In this document: positions 18,114 through 27,435 of the stretch, one piece after another
How positions within the stretch are numbered: the stretch's first letter is position 1
Layout: the number at the start of each line of letters is the position of its first letter
Source: Halarcobacter anaerophilus
Lineage (GTDB): Bacteria; Campylobacterota; Campylobacteria; Campylobacterales; Arcobacteraceae
Reading direction: 5' to 3'
Assembly (NCBI RefSeq): GCF_006459125.1
Contig: NZ_CP041070.1
Coordinates: forward strand, 2,108,001-2,172,000
Length of the DNA stretch: 64,000 bases
The notes under the pieces: generated by a model
Told to the model about the DNA's origin: nothing
The model's database searches: none
What the model saw: the letters and a program-made list of their open reading frames with translations, nothing else
Translations under genes and position numbers: made by a program

Positions 18114-20840
18114 ATGAAATTACCTTTATCAAAATTAAATTTTCTGACTCTGTTAACAAGTGCACTACTTTTCTCTTGTGTTACAGCTTTTTTCGTATTT
18201 AAATTTTCAAACGACTTTTATGAAAATAGAGTAGAAGAGATTGAAAAAAAGTATATACAAAACAATAAAATTCTTATAAAAAATGAAGTTGACAAAGTTG
18301 TCAAAAGAACAGAAACTCTGCAAAACCTTGCTTATAAAAACAACAAAATAATCTTAAAGGATAAAATAGATTTTCTTTTAAGAGTTTTATCAAGCAATTA
18401 TTCATTGAACAAAAATATAGAAAAAACAATTAATGAATATAAACCTCACCTTGATTATTATAAATGGGATAATAATACGGGATATATCTATATTTTTGAT
18501 CAAAAAGGGAAAATCCTTTATCATGGAAATAACAAAAACTATATTTCTAAAAATATTTTTGATATTGCAAAAAACAATAAAGAGTTATTAAATCTTTTAA
18601 ATGAGGTTTTGAAAAAAGATGATTCTTACGGAAGTTATCTCTGGAAAAAACCGAATATAAAAAAAGATGAGCTTTTTAAAAAATATGTTTATATAAAAAA
18701 AGATAAACAAATGGGTATTTATATTGCAGCAGGAGTTTATAAAAGTGAAGTAGATAAAAAAATCATCTCCACTCTTTTTGATGAATTAGAAGTTGATAGA
18801 TTCGGACAAAACGATTACGGATACTTTTGGGTTCAAAATATAGAAAACAAAATGCTACTGCACCCTATTTCCAAAGAGCTTGTAAATAAGGATTTAACAA
18901 ACCTTGCAAGTAAAAAAGACAAAGACAATAAATTTATAAGTGAAATAAGTAAAAAAGCACAAAAAGAGACTTTTGGTTATATATCATATTTTTGGCAAAG
19001 ACCGGATTCTTTGAAAATAGATGAAAAAACTTCGTATTTCCATCTTATAAAAGAGTGGGATTTGATAGTATGTTCAGGATTTTACCTTACTGAATTAAAA
19101 GAGTTGTTAAAAGATGAGAAAAAAGAGTTAAAAAGACTTTTATTCAATAACTCTATAAAAATTATCGGCATCTTAATTATTTTGACACTTATCACAATCA
19201 TTATAGGACTTTATATCTCATATAAAATAAAAAGAAACGAAAAAGAGAGACTTGAAAACAACAATATGCTGCAACAATATAAGATGATTTTAGATGCAAC
19301 TTCCGTGGTATCAAAATCCGATACAAAAGGAAATATTTTATATGTAAACGATCACTTTGAAAAAATAAGCGGTTATAAAAAAGAGGTGATAAAAAATAGA
19401 AGTTACAGTATCTTAAGACATCCGGGAAATCATAAAAGCCTGTTTAAAAATTTATGGGGAACGATTAGCAAAGGAAATATCTGGAAAGGAATAATAAAAA
19501 ACAGAAGAAAAAACGGTGAAACATATTTTAGTAAAACTACCATTGTACCTATTAAAGATTCAAAAGGAGAAATAATAGAGTATATTTCCTCTTCAACAGA
19601 CGTAACGGAACTTATTGAAAACAGAAGCAAACTTAACGACCTTTTTAAAAATGATCCTCTGACTGGACTGGGAAACAGAGTTAGTTTAATAAATCATTTA
19701 GCTAAAAAAAGCAAAGGAGTCTTAGCTCTTATTAATATTGACCGATTTAAAGAGATAAACGACAGTTTTAATCATAAAACGGGAGATGAAGTAATAAAAA
19801 TCTTTGCAAACAGACTTTTTAACTATTTTGCAGAAAAAGATTGCAAACTATACAGAGTACAAGCAGATATAATTGCCATATATTCTCAAAACAAAAGTAA
19901 AGATAAAATAATAAAAGAGTTAGAGACTTTTATGGATTTAAACAGCAAAAAAGCTTATGAAGTAGAAGATACAAAATTTTTATTAACCTATACCTGCGGT
20001 GTCGCTTCAGACAGCGAAAACCTTCTTACTTTTGCAGATATTGCCCTTAGTGAAGCAAAAAACAAAAAAGTAAAAATAAAAGAGTATGACTCTTCAATGA
20101 AAAGCATAGAAAAATTTAAAAACAATCTTCAATGGGTTGAAAAACTGCATAAAGCTATTACAGAAGATAGGATAATAGCCCATTATCAACCTATTTATAA
20201 CTATAAAACAGGGAAAATTGAAAAATATGAAGCTTTGATGAGACTTGTGGAAGATGATAAAATCATATATCCAAATGAGTATTTAGGCATTGCAAAAAGA
20301 ACAAAACTATATCCTGAACTTACTTATAAGATGGTTGAAAAAGTAATAAATAAATTTTCAAATATCAATAAAGAGTTTTCTCTAAACTTGAGTGTAGAAG
20401 ATCTGATGAATGAAGAGCTTATGACTTATATTTTTGATTTTGCCCAACAAAAAAAGATTTTCCATAAAATGGTATTGGAAATAGTCGAATCAGAAGAGAT
20501 TGAAGATAGTGATTATATAACAAAACTTTTGGAGAAATTCAAAGAAAAAGGCTGCAAAATTGCAATTGATGATTTTGGAAGCGGTTATTCAAATTATGAT
20601 TATTTGATAAAACTTCAAGCTGATTATATAAAAATCGACGGTTCTATAATAAAACATATATTAGAAGATGAAAGAACACAAAATCTGGTAAAATCAATAG
20701 TCAGTTTTGCCAAAAAATCAAATATGAAAGTTATAGCCGAATTTGTCTCTTCAAAAGAGATTGATGAGTTGCTTAGAAAATTGGGAGTAGATTATGCACA
20801 AGGATTTTATTACGGTAAACCTTTAGAAGATTTAATCTAA
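18114..20840 (+). CDS. Cache-PAS-GGDEF(degenerate)-EAL cyclic-di-GMP phosphodiesterase
   Basis: The product has 908 residues from ATG 18114 (AGGG 6 nt upstream; the TTG six bases earlier is less likely). TM1 is at about 10-32, followed by two periplasmic Cache modules (the second with DYGYFWVQN and EWDLIVCSGFY), TM2 at about 345-367, PAS, GGDEF and EAL. The GGDEF signature is lost (VQADIIAIY in its place), so cyclase activity is unlikely. The EAL domain keeps EALMRL, NLSVE, DDFGSGYSN, YIKIDG and AQGFYYGKP, so it should hydrolyse c-di-GMP. It is probably a ligand-controlled switch that lowers c-di-GMP. It overlaps the convergent kinase by 4 bp. Confidence 0.92.
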   Translation: MKLPLSKLNFLTLLTSALLFSCVTAFFVFKFSNDFYENRVEEIEKKYIQNNKILIKNEVDKVVKRTETLQNLAYKNNKIILKDKIDFLLRVLSSNYSLNKNIEKTINEYKPHLDYYKWDNNTGYIYIFDQKGKILYHGNNKNYISKNIFDIAKNNKELLNLLNEVLKKDDSYGSYLWKKPNIKKDELFKKYVYIKKDKQMGIYIAAGVYKSEVDKKIISTLFDELEVDRFGQNDYGYFWVQNIENKMLLHPISKELVNKDLTNLASKKDKDNKFISEISKKAQKETFGYISYFWQRPDSLKIDEKTSYFHLIKEWDLIVCSGFYLTELKELLKDEKKELKRLLFNNSIKIIGILIILTLITIIIGLYISYKIKRNEKERLENNNMLQQYKMILDATSVVSKSDTKGNILYVNDHFEKISGYKKEVIKNRSYSILRHPGNHKSLFKNLWGTISKGNIWKGIIKNRRKNGETYFSKTTIVPIKDSKGEIIEYISSSTDVTELIENRSKLNDLFKNDPLTGLGNRVSLINHLAKKSKGVLALINIDRFKEINDSFNHKTGDEVIKIFANRLFNYFAEKDCKLYRVQADIIAIYSQNKSKDKIIKELETFMDLNSKKAYEVEDTKFLLTYTCGVASDSENLLTFADIALSEAKNKKVKIKEYDSSMKSIEKFKNNLQWVEKLHKAITEDRIIAHYQPIYNYKTGKIEKYEALMRLVEDDKIIYPNEYLGIAKRTKLYPELTYKMVEKVINKFSNINKEFSLNLSVEDLMNEELMTYIFDFAQQKKIFHKMVLEIVESEEIEDSDYITKLLEKFKEKGCKIAIDDFGSGYSNYDYLIKLQADYIKIDGSIIKHILEDERTQNLVKSIVSFAKKSNMKVIAEFVSSKEIDELLRKLGVDYAQGFYYGKPLEDLI

Positions 20841-22273
20841 TAGTTAAATATAATCTTAAAATAGGCTCCTTTGTAAGTTTTATTATTATATTCAAACTCT
20901 CTGTTTTCTACAAAAATAACTCCTTTGTGCCGTTCTCTTATTATTTTATCACACATAGACAGCCCTATTCCCGTCCCTACAGTAGGATGTTTTGTAGTAA
21001 AATAGGGCTCAAAAATTCTATCTATGATTTCTTCTTGAATTCCCCCTGCGGTATCAAGAATAGACAAAAGAAACTCTTTACTGTTTAACTTTTTCGTCTC
21101 TATAAAAATAACCCTCTCACTCTTTTTTTCATCTAATAAAACAAGAGCATCTTTTGAATTTTTTATTATATTTATTAAAGCTTGAGATAATTCGTTAATA
21201 TTACCTAAAATCAGTATATCTTCATCAATTTTTGTCTCTATTTTTATATGATTGGATTTTAAGGAAGCATCTACCAAACTAAGAGTCTTTTTTATCACCT
21301 CTGTTATTTTAATCTCTGAATAGTTTTTCTCACTTTTTATAAAATCTCTAAAATCATCTATTGTTTTTGACAAATAATCTGCTTGCTGCAAAATTTGCTT
21401 AGAAGCTTCTCTTAGTTCTTTTTCAAAGACTTTTTGCCCGTAATCAAGCTTAAGATTTATTCCGCTTACAATGGTGGTAATTACGCTTAAAGGTTGTCTC
21501 CATTGGTGAGCAATATTTCCAATCATCTCTCCCATAGAGATAAGTTTTGATTGATCTGATAGAGTTTTTTCCCTTTTTTTAACTTTTTCATGCTCTTCTA
21601 AAATAAGTTTTTTTTGTTCATCGACTTTTTTTTCTAAATTTTGATTTAACTCTTTTAATCTTTTTTCCGTTTTTATAATTCTTTTCACCGATGGAATAAC
21701 AATTAAAACAGCCTCGAAAAGAATAGTTAGAAGTGTTCCTATAAGAATAAAGAGTTCTCTTTGTTTTAAGGCATAAGTATACATTTCACTCTCTTTTTCA
21801 TATTTATTAACGGCAAAATCTAATTTGGGCAGTAAATCAAAAGAAAAACTCAAAATAGATTCTACAAGTTTTACGTTGCCGCTATCAAATAAAAAGTTAT
21901 CAAGCAAACTAAAATATTTTTCAACATCTCCATTCAAATTATATTTTTTTCCGTAATATATTTTATTGATTTCATCACTTGTTAGATTTTCTAATAAAAA
22001 ATGGTGGTCTCTTTTCATCAAAGAGATTATCTCTTTTAGATGTTTAAAAAGAAGTTTATCTTTGGATTCATTTACTCTTTTTACCATAAGAGCAGTTTTT
22101 TGAGAAAGCATTCTTTGTTTACCGCTTATATTTATAAGTTTTGCGTAAACCTCTTGAGTTTTGATTAATTGATTCATTGTAAAAAAAGCAAAAAATGCCC
22201 AGAAAATTAGAGAAGCAATCAAAATTGCATAAGTAATTTTTATATTAAATATTGTTTTCATTTTATACACCAT
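20837..22273 (-). CDS. Sensor histidine kinase with NarX/PilJ-like periplasmic domain
   Basis: The 478-residue kinase has TM1 at about 13-32, a periplasmic helical sensor and TM2 at about 170-192. Just after TM1 the sensor has the P-box-like motif INISGKQRMLSQKTAL found in NarX/NarQ and PilJ N-terminal domains. A coiled coil leads to HisKA (MGEMIGNIAHQWRQPLSV) and HATPase (NIIKNSKDAL, DTAGGIQEE, GTGIGLSM). It may sense a small anion such as nitrate/nitrite, as NarX does, but ligand residues cannot be checked here. ATG 22273 is used; a second ATG at 22261 is possible, and neither has a good ribosome-binding site. No response regulator is adjacent. Confidence 0.88.
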   Translation of the reverse strand: MVYKMKTIFNIKITYAILIASLIFWAFFAFFTMNQLIKTQEVYAKLINISGKQRMLSQKTALMVKRVNESKDKLLFKHLKEIISLMKRDHHFLLENLTSDEINKIYYGKKYNLNGDVEKYFSLLDNFLFDSGNVKLVESILSFSFDLLPKLDFAVNKYEKESEMYTYALKQRELFILIGTLLTILFEAVLIVIPSVKRIIKTEKRLKELNQNLEKKVDEQKKLILEEHEKVKKREKTLSDQSKLISMGEMIGNIAHQWRQPLSVITTIVSGINLKLDYGQKVFEKELREASKQILQQADYLSKTIDDFRDFIKSEKNYSEIKITEVIKKTLSLVDASLKSNHIKIETKIDEDILILGNINELSQALINIIKNSKDALVLLDEKKSERVIFIETKKLNSKEFLLSILDTAGGIQEEIIDRIFEPYFTTKHPTVGTGIGLSMCDKIIRERHKGVIFVENREFEYNNKTYKGAYFKIIFNY

Positions 22274-22360
22274 TGTATATTATAAAATAAAAATGCAACA
22301 AAAAAGTTACATAATTTTTTATTATACAATGATATAATAATCTATATTATAAGACAATTA

Positions 22361-23803
22361 TCAGTTTAGAATTTTTGTTCTGTTTTTACCCTCTTTTTTA
22401 GCTTCGTACATAGCTTCATCGGCTCTTTGAACAACCTTTTCGATAGTATCTTCTTGAGAAACCATTGTTAAACCGAAACTTGCAGTAATACAATAGTTGC
22501 AAATATTTTTTAATTTTAAATCCTCTTCTAAAGAACTTCTTATTTTTTCACAAACTACTAAAGTATCATCTAAAGAAGAATCTATTAAAGCTACGATAAA
22601 CTCTTCTCCTCCCCATCTTGCTATTAAATCTGTTTTTCTTACACTTTTTTTCAAAATAGAGGCAATACGTCTTAATACCATATCTCCTTTTTGATGTCCT
22701 AACTTATCGTTAATACTCTTAAAATCATCAACATCAAAGAAAATCACTCCAAGATCTGAGTCTCTTCTTCTTTTTAATAAAAGATGAGAATTAAACTTCT
22801 CTTCAAATGTTCTTCTATTTGGAATGTTTGTCAAAGTATCGTAAGAAGAGAGATACTCCAATTTTTTACTATAATTTTTAATAATAAAATATATAAGAAA
22901 CGAAATTATAAAAGTTATAACTATCGAAGTTAATAAGTTTAGATAAAATACGTTTTCTACATCTTCCGTGAAGTCGTTTAAATTTGCTTCAACCGTTAAA
23001 TACAGATCAAGTTCGGGAATATATTTTGTATTTAAAATATATTTATTCCCCTCTTTTTTATACTCTATAACATTTGTTTTTTTAGAAAGAATCAGCTCTT
23101 TATACTCTTTCAACTTCTCATAGTCATCTAAAGTTTTTTTCTTGTTTATCGTTCTTTCCGATAAAACCACTCTTCCGTTTTTATCAAAAAAAGTAACGAT
23201 AAATTTGTGTTTTAATCTAAAAGATTTAAGCAAATCATCGATATACGAAATCTTAAGTGCCACACCCGTTGCACCTAAAAAGTGAAAATTATGATCAAAA
23301 ATTTTATAATTTATAAACATAATCATATGATTTGAAAGATGCTCGTTAAAATCCAAATTTATTTCATGTTTATTTTGAATATTTTTAAATCTAAAATACC
23401 ACTGATTGTCTTTTTTATTTTTATCAATAGTCTCCGTAAAACCGTTTTGAGTATAATAATTTTTTGTTTTGTCCGAAACCAAAAAGGTATTAAACATATC
23501 ATATTTATTTTTTATAGCTTCAAGATATCTTATAATTTTTTGACTATTATCCTCATCGTTTACCAACCAATCTTGAACGAAAGTATCATTAGCCATCAAA
23601 GAAGAGACTAAATAAGGCTGAATTATACTTTTTTGAATATCCGTATAAATATTATCTAAAGAGAGAGGTAAAGCCTGATCTTTTAGTTGAGACTGTGCAT
23701 TATTTAAAGAAACAACATAATTTATAGTTGAAATTGAAAGCGATAGAATAATTAATAACGTAGTAATTAGAAAAACAACTCTATATTTTGATTTTAATAA
23801 CAT
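22361..23803 (-). CDS. Cache-domain diguanylate cyclase
   Basis: The 480-residue membrane protein has TM1 at about 10-30, a periplasmic Cache sensor, TM2 at about 285-307 and a GGDEF domain with intact active site RWGGEEF and an RxxD inhibitory site (RKTD, five residues before). It should make c-di-GMP from GTP in response to a periplasmic ligand, with product feedback inhibition. It is a stand-alone gene beside a phosphodiesterase and a kinase, so this 6-kb block holds opposing c-di-GMP enzymes. Confidence 0.92.
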   Translation of the reverse strand: MLLKSKYRVVFLITTLLIILSLSISTINYVVSLNNAQSQLKDQALPLSLDNIYTDIQKSIIQPYLVSSLMANDTFVQDWLVNDEDNSQKIIRYLEAIKNKYDMFNTFLVSDKTKNYYTQNGFTETIDKNKKDNQWYFRFKNIQNKHEINLDFNEHLSNHMIMFINYKIFDHNFHFLGATGVALKISYIDDLLKSFRLKHKFIVTFFDKNGRVVLSERTINKKKTLDDYEKLKEYKELILSKKTNVIEYKKEGNKYILNTKYIPELDLYLTVEANLNDFTEDVENVFYLNLLTSIVITFIISFLIYFIIKNYSKKLEYLSSYDTLTNIPNRRTFEEKFNSHLLLKRRRDSDLGVIFFDVDDFKSINDKLGHQKGDMVLRRIASILKKSVRKTDLIARWGGEEFIVALIDSSLDDTLVVCEKIRSSLEEDLKLKNICNYCITASFGLTMVSQEDTIEKVVQRADEAMYEAKKEGKNRTKILN

Positions 23804-23878
23804 TTTTCCTCTTTTAAAAGATATGCTGTATTGTATTTAAATAAAAATTAAATCAATATTTCAAGGGTTAAAGAGGAA

Positions 23879-23913
23879 AGAGGAGATTAGAGAAAGCGAG
23901 TAAAATCTCCTCT
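23879..23913 (-). repeat. 10-bp perfect inverted repeat in the intergenic region
   Basis: AGAGGAGATT (23879-23888) and AATCTCCTCT (23904-23913) are separated by 15 nt. On the minus strand it lies 110 nt beyond the YkgJ gene stop and is followed by a short pyrimidine-rich tract, so it could end the island operon that starts at 26275. There is no strong T run on either side. I see nothing else in 23804-24022. Confidence 0.4.
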
Positions 23914-24022
23914 GACATATTGAATTTACTTGACATGTATGCTAGTTATAATTGTAGCAATATTGTTGAATTTTAATCCATATTAATTGTATAAAAAATA
24001 TACTTTTTATGATTTATCCTTA

Positions 24023-24601
24023 TCAAAAAGAAAAAGTTTTTATATGCTTAAGAGATTTTTTGTGCATATTTATATGAGTATTTTCCAAGTCTCCATTGTA
24101 ATTATAAAGTTGAAGACCTGCTATTACTATGCTAGGAACTAGACTATTTTCTATTGTATTTAAGAAATTTTTTGTTTTATCGAGTTTTTCGATAAAGTTA
24201 TCTACTCTTGGATGAAAGAATTTTTCATTAAACATATCCTCTTTGCAAATCAGTTCGCCCTGTTTTTTTGTATTTAAAGCTTCACAATCCATATTTATAA
24301 AAAATTGATCAAAATAGGGAGAGATAGGAAACATTCTACAAGCGGGCGGTCTTTGCTCATATATTTGACATCTGTTATTTACATAATATACGCAACTGCT
24401 TGAACCGTCATTTATAACCATTAAGATTCTTAACTCTTCTCCTATATAAGCAAACTGTATAAGAAAATTTTCATATACATGTTCAAAATCTTCCAAAATC
24501 AAAGGTGCAAATATAACTTTCGGTGCACTGCAACAATCTTTTGAACATTCATCGCATGAGGTGAAATACTGTGTACCCGCTTTTTTTATGTTGATAAACA
24601 C
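24023..24601 (-). CDS. YkgJ-type cysteine-cluster protein
   Basis: The 192-residue cytoplasmic protein has the clustered cysteines typical of YkgJ/UPF0153 proteins: SCDECSKDCC near residue 15, then CVYYVNNRC and PPACRMFP. The cysteines probably bind a metal or iron-sulfur cluster; the function of the family is unknown. The start is GTG 24601, with AAGGGG a few bases upstream. It is last in the minus-strand unit cupin-cupin-CMD-YkgJ (8 nt after the CMD stop), which starts from an island-type promoter. Confidence 0.82.
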   Translation of the reverse strand: MFINIKKAGTQYFTSCDECSKDCCSAPKVIFAPLILEDFEHVYENFLIQFAYIGEELRILMVINDGSSSCVYYVNNRCQIYEQRPPACRMFPISPYFDQFFINMDCEALNTKKQGELICKEDMFNEKFFHPRVDNFIEKLDKTKNFLNTIENSLVPSIVIAGLQLYNYNGDLENTHINMHKKSLKHIKTFSF

Positions 24602-24609
24602 ACTTCCCC

Positions 24610-25317
24610 TTATTTAAGCGTTTCTAATACACTGTTTGCTTCTTGAGCTTTTTTCTCTCCTAAACAATCTTTAATAACTAAGGTAAACTCTTTTAACTCG
24701 TCTTTTGTCCAGCCGCTGTTCATTGAAGCTTTAAAATGAAAAGCTATAGGTCCTTTTACATTTCCAAGAGCGGCTAATACGGAGATAGTAGACAACTCTC
24801 TTTGTTTAGGGGTTAAAATATCTCTTACAAATATATCTGCAAACAGATGCTCTTTTAGATAAGTATCAATTATCGGTGAGAAGAGTTGATAACCGCTTGG
24901 TTCTGGAATTTTATCCTGACCTGCCAATTTTGCTCTTACCTTTGCACCGTATTCATCTTTATTAAAATTTTCAGGAAGCGGCGATGACTCTTTTCCCTCT
25001 TTATCTTCTATTCCTTTGGCTTTTCTATCTTCCATAACTTTCATAAAAGTTCCGATTCCTCCAAGACTTCTGGGAAAACCTGCATAAGCATAAGTTTGAA
25101 CCAATACCTCTTTTACTTCATTAACGCTTAAACCGTTATCTAATCCTTCATTTAAAACCTGATATAGTTTATTGGTATCTCCTACAGTTGTTAATGCGGA
25201 GATTTTTATAATACTCTGATCTTTTTTATCCAATAATTTCAAATCCAACTCCTTTGCATTTAATAAGTTAAAAAGTGTAAAACAACTACATAATATTAAA
25301 AATAGATTTTTTTTCAT
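24610..25317 (-). CDS. Exported carboxymuconolactone decarboxylase-family protein
   Basis: The 235-residue protein has a signal peptide (about 1-21, ending LLNA-KE) and two CMD-like helical repeats (about 45-110 and 150-225; ISALTTVGDTNKLYQVLNEG and STISVLAALGNVKGPIAFHF). Unlike AhpD there is no CxxC redox pair, so it is nearer to decarboxylase or cupin-associated CMD proteins than to peroxidase partners. In many bacteria such proteins are encoded next to cupins and regulated by AraC- or LysR-type regulators, as here. It follows the exported cupin by 11 nt; both should act in the periplasm. Confidence 0.85.
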   Translation of the reverse strand: MKKNLFLILCSCFTLFNLLNAKELDLKLLDKKDQSIIKISALTTVGDTNKLYQVLNEGLDNGLSVNEVKEVLVQTYAYAGFPRSLGGIGTFMKVMEDRKAKGIEDKEGKESSPLPENFNKDEYGAKVRAKLAGQDKIPEPSGYQLFSPIIDTYLKEHLFADIFVRDILTPKQRELSTISVLAALGNVKGPIAFHFKASMNSGWTKDELKEFTLVIKDCLGEKKAQEANSVLETLK

Positions 25318-25328
25318 ACTTCTGCCTT

Positions 25329-25823
25329 TTAGTTAGAATTATATTGTTCATCACTAACAGCTTCCATCCACTCTACGTTTTTACCTTTTTCATCTGCTTC
25401 CGTAATAACAAAATGTGTCATTGCAATATCTTTTGATGCCCCGTGCCAGTGTTTTACCCCGGGCGGACACCAAACTACGTCACCTGGTTTGATTATAGTT
25501 TTTTTACCGCCCCAAGTTTGAGTATATCCTACTCCTGAAGTAACAATTATATGCTGTCCTCTTGGATGAGTATGCCATTTTGATCTGGCACCCGGCTCAA
25601 AAGTTACATAAGCTCCTGAATGCATCTTAGTATCGCTTTTAGGATATACGGGATCTATTCTAACTTCACCACCTGTAAAATATTTTTTGAAGTCTGTTTT
25701 ATTTACTATAATTGATTTTCTATTCTCTAGTTTTGTTACTGTTTGTTCTTGTTTTATTTCACTTGCTTCTAATTGAGTAACTGCCAATACTACTGCCAAA
25801 CTCAGAAAACTAAATACCTTCAT
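25329..25823 (-). CDS. Exported cupin-domain protein
   Basis: The 164-residue protein has an N-terminal signal peptide (about 1-20, ending LEAS). A single cupin barrel carries metal-binding motif 1 (WHTHPRGQHIIVTSG) and motif 2 (PPGVKHWHGA). It resembles quercetinase-like cupins found with CMD proteins. The reaction is unknown. GGAGA stands 5 nt before the ATG. It is the second gene of the unit starting at 26275 and is a close relative of the cupin before it, which suggests duplication with one copy exported and one cytoplasmic. Confidence 0.87.
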   Translation of the reverse strand: MKVFSFLSLAVVLAVTQLEASEIKQEQTVTKLENRKSIIVNKTDFKKYFTGGEVRIDPVYPKSDTKMHSGAYVTFEPGARSKWHTHPRGQHIIVTSGVGYTQTWGGKKTIIKPGDVVWCPPGVKHWHGASKDIAMTHFVITEADEKGKNVEWMEAVSDEQYNSN

Positions 25824-25837
25824 TCTTTCTCCTTCTT

Positions 25838-26275
25838 TTATTTAAGTTTTTTATAATAGTCGTCAGATACGGGTTCTAACCATTCATTGCTTGTTTCAGT
25901 GCCGGGAACTTCAACGGAGATATGACTAAACCAACTATCGGCTTTTGCCCCGTGCCAATGTTTTGCTCCTGTGGGGATATATACAACAGAACCCTCTTTT
26001 AAACTTTGAGGTTCATCGCCTTCTTTTTGATACCACCCTTCACCTGCTGTACAAATAAGTATTTGCCCGCCGCCTGTTTTGGCATGATGAATATGCCAAT
26101 TATTACGACATGCAGGTTCAAAAGTTACATTAGCCAAAATAAGAGGTGCTTCACCTGGTTTTAATAAAAAGTTTAGAAAAGAATCTCCTATAAAATATTG
26201 TGCATAGTTATCATTAGGAATACCTGTTCCAAACATATTTACTTTTTCAAATTCACTTTTATCTGTATATTTCAT
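25838..26275 (-). CDS. Cytoplasmic cupin-domain protein
   Basis: The 145-residue single-domain cupin has no signal peptide. Its metal motifs are WHIHHAKTGGGQILI and PTGAKHWHGAKAD. It shares arrangement and wording (KHWHGA, WLEPVSDD versus WMEAVSDE at the C-terminus) with the exported cupin downstream. It is the first gene of the minus-strand unit. Its promoter (26333-26397) carries the island box with the -10 TATACT. Possible roles are removal of reactive carbonyl or aromatic compounds; the substrate is unknown. Confidence 0.87.
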   Translation of the reverse strand: MKYTDKSEFEKVNMFGTGIPNDNYAQYFIGDSFLNFLLKPGEAPLILANVTFEPACRNNWHIHHAKTGGGQILICTAGEGWYQKEGDEPQSLKEGSVVYIPTGAKHWHGAKADSWFSHISVEVPGTETSNEWLEPVSDDYYKKLK

Positions 26276-26332
26276 TTTATTTCCCTTTTTTAAAAGTGTT
26301 TAAATAACATTCATATAGTTATCACTATTTCA

Positions 26333-26397
26333 AGTATATAAAAATTTTTTACATTTGACTAGCATAATTTTATAAATTGATTGCCTAATACTCTAAA
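26333..26397 (-). promoter_or_regulatory. Island promoter 1: activator box plus -10, drives cupin-cupin-CMD-YkgJ
   Basis: Read on the minus strand, the box TTTAGAGTATTAGGCAA (26397-26381) ends exactly 43 nt before the first base of the -10 TATACT (26338-26333). The predicted transcript starts near 26326, about 50 nt before the cupin ATG. Box and spacing are the same as in four other island promoters. No good -35 is visible, in keeping with activator dependence. Confidence 0.7.
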
Positions 26398-26418
26398 TCA
26401 AATAAATCATTTTTATTT

Positions 26419-26483
26419 TTTGGAGTATTAGGCAATTTTTATAGAGAATTTTTATATTAAGATTAAAAAATTTCTTATATAAT
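26419..26483 (+). promoter_or_regulatory. Island promoter 2: activator box plus -10, drives the AraC gene
   Basis: The box TTTGGAGTATTAGGCAA (26419-26435) ends 43 nt before the first base of TATAAT (26478-26483). GAGTATT (26423-26429) is echoed by GAGAATT (26444-26450), 21 bp further on, about two helical turns, as in AraC-family direct-repeat sites. The box faces the divergent cupin box (26381-26397), giving a 14-bp inverted repeat at 26380-26393 and 26423-26436. The AraC gene would be autoregulated. Confidence 0.7.
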
Positions 26484-26517
26484 AAGAAAAAAATATTGAT
26501 TAAAAACAAGGGTTTTA

Positions 26518-27432
26518 ATGGAAAATTTAGTAGAAAAGCTTCAGAAAGACGCGTTGGATTTTATTGAAACAAAATATACATTAAATATAAACGGTGGATT
26601 ACAAACTGAAATATCAAATTTAGATTTCTATTTTTCCGATGAGACTACTGAATTTAATGCAATCGTATACGAACCCTCTTTATGTATTATTTTACAAGGG
26701 AGTAAAGCCGTAGGATTTGGAAATGAACTTTACAATTACGGACCCAAAGAGTATTTATTATCTTCGACACATGTTCCTGCAAAAGTAAAAGTGCTTGAAG
26801 CAAGTAAAGAAAAACCTTTTGTCTCTTTTCGTATTAAATTTGAACTTGAAGATATTTATGATGTTATAAAAAATATTGATACTCAAAAACTGGCACTGGA
26901 TTCAAAATCCGAAAAAGGTCTCTTTTTTGATGAAATAAATGAAAAACTATATGACCCTATATTAAGATTGATTAAACTTCTTGATAAAGAACAAGAGGAG
27001 ATTAATTATCTTTCTAGTTTAATAATAAAAGAGATACTTTTTATTTTAATCAATGACAAAAGCGGTTACTTTCTAAATAAATTTGCAATGGAAGGTACAG
27101 TTTCAAATAAAATTGTAAAAGCCATATCTGAAATAAAAGATAATTTTAATGAAAAATTAAATGTTAAAGAGTTGGCAAAACTTATTGATATGAGTGAATC
27201 CTCTTTATATCAAAATTTTAAAACAATAACATCAATGTCTCCTATTCAATTTCAAAAAAAGATTCGTTTAGAAGAGGCTAAATTAATGCTCTTAAATCAA
27301 AATATCGAAGCTTCGGAAGTAGCTTTTGCAGTAGGATACGAAAGTCCTTCTCAATTTAGCAGAGAGTATTCAAGAATGTTCGGTATGTCGCCTAAAGCTC
27401 ATGCCGAGTTTCTAAAAAAAGAGATTGCCTAA
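26518..27432 (+). CDS. AraC-family transcriptional regulator, likely activator of the island
   Basis: The 304-residue regulator has an AraC_N-type cupin-like effector domain (about 25-190, with VYEPSLCIILQGSKAVGFG and YLLSSTHVPAKVKV) and a C-terminal double helix-turn-helix. The latter includes LNVKELAKLIDMSESSLYQNFK and the second-helix signature VAFAVGYESPSQFSREYSRMFG followed by SPKAH. It belongs to the group containing E. coli YqhC, which activates aldehyde-reductase genes; the ligand here is unknown. It lies in the middle of the island, divergent from the cupin operon, and its promoter carries the shared box. It is the natural candidate to bind all five boxes. Confidence 0.92.
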   Translation: MENLVEKLQKDALDFIETKYTLNINGGLQTEISNLDFYFSDETTEFNAIVYEPSLCIILQGSKAVGFGNELYNYGPKEYLLSSTHVPAKVKVLEASKEKPFVSFRIKFELEDIYDVIKNIDTQKLALDSKSEKGLFFDEINEKLYDPILRLIKLLDKEQEEINYLSSLIIKEILFILINDKSGYFLNKFAMEGTVSNKIVKAISEIKDNFNEKLNVKELAKLIDMSESSLYQNFKTITSMSPIQFQKKIRLEEAKLMLLNQNIEASEVAFAVGYESPSQFSREYSRMFGMSPKAHAEFLKKEIA

Positions 27433-27435
27433 GCT

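Noticed and set aside
26380-26436. 14-bp inverted repeat followed by T's, as an intrinsic terminator
   Set aside because: The loop would be 29 nt, no gene ends there, and each arm recurs singly at other promoters at a fixed distance from a -10. Two facing activator boxes explain it better.
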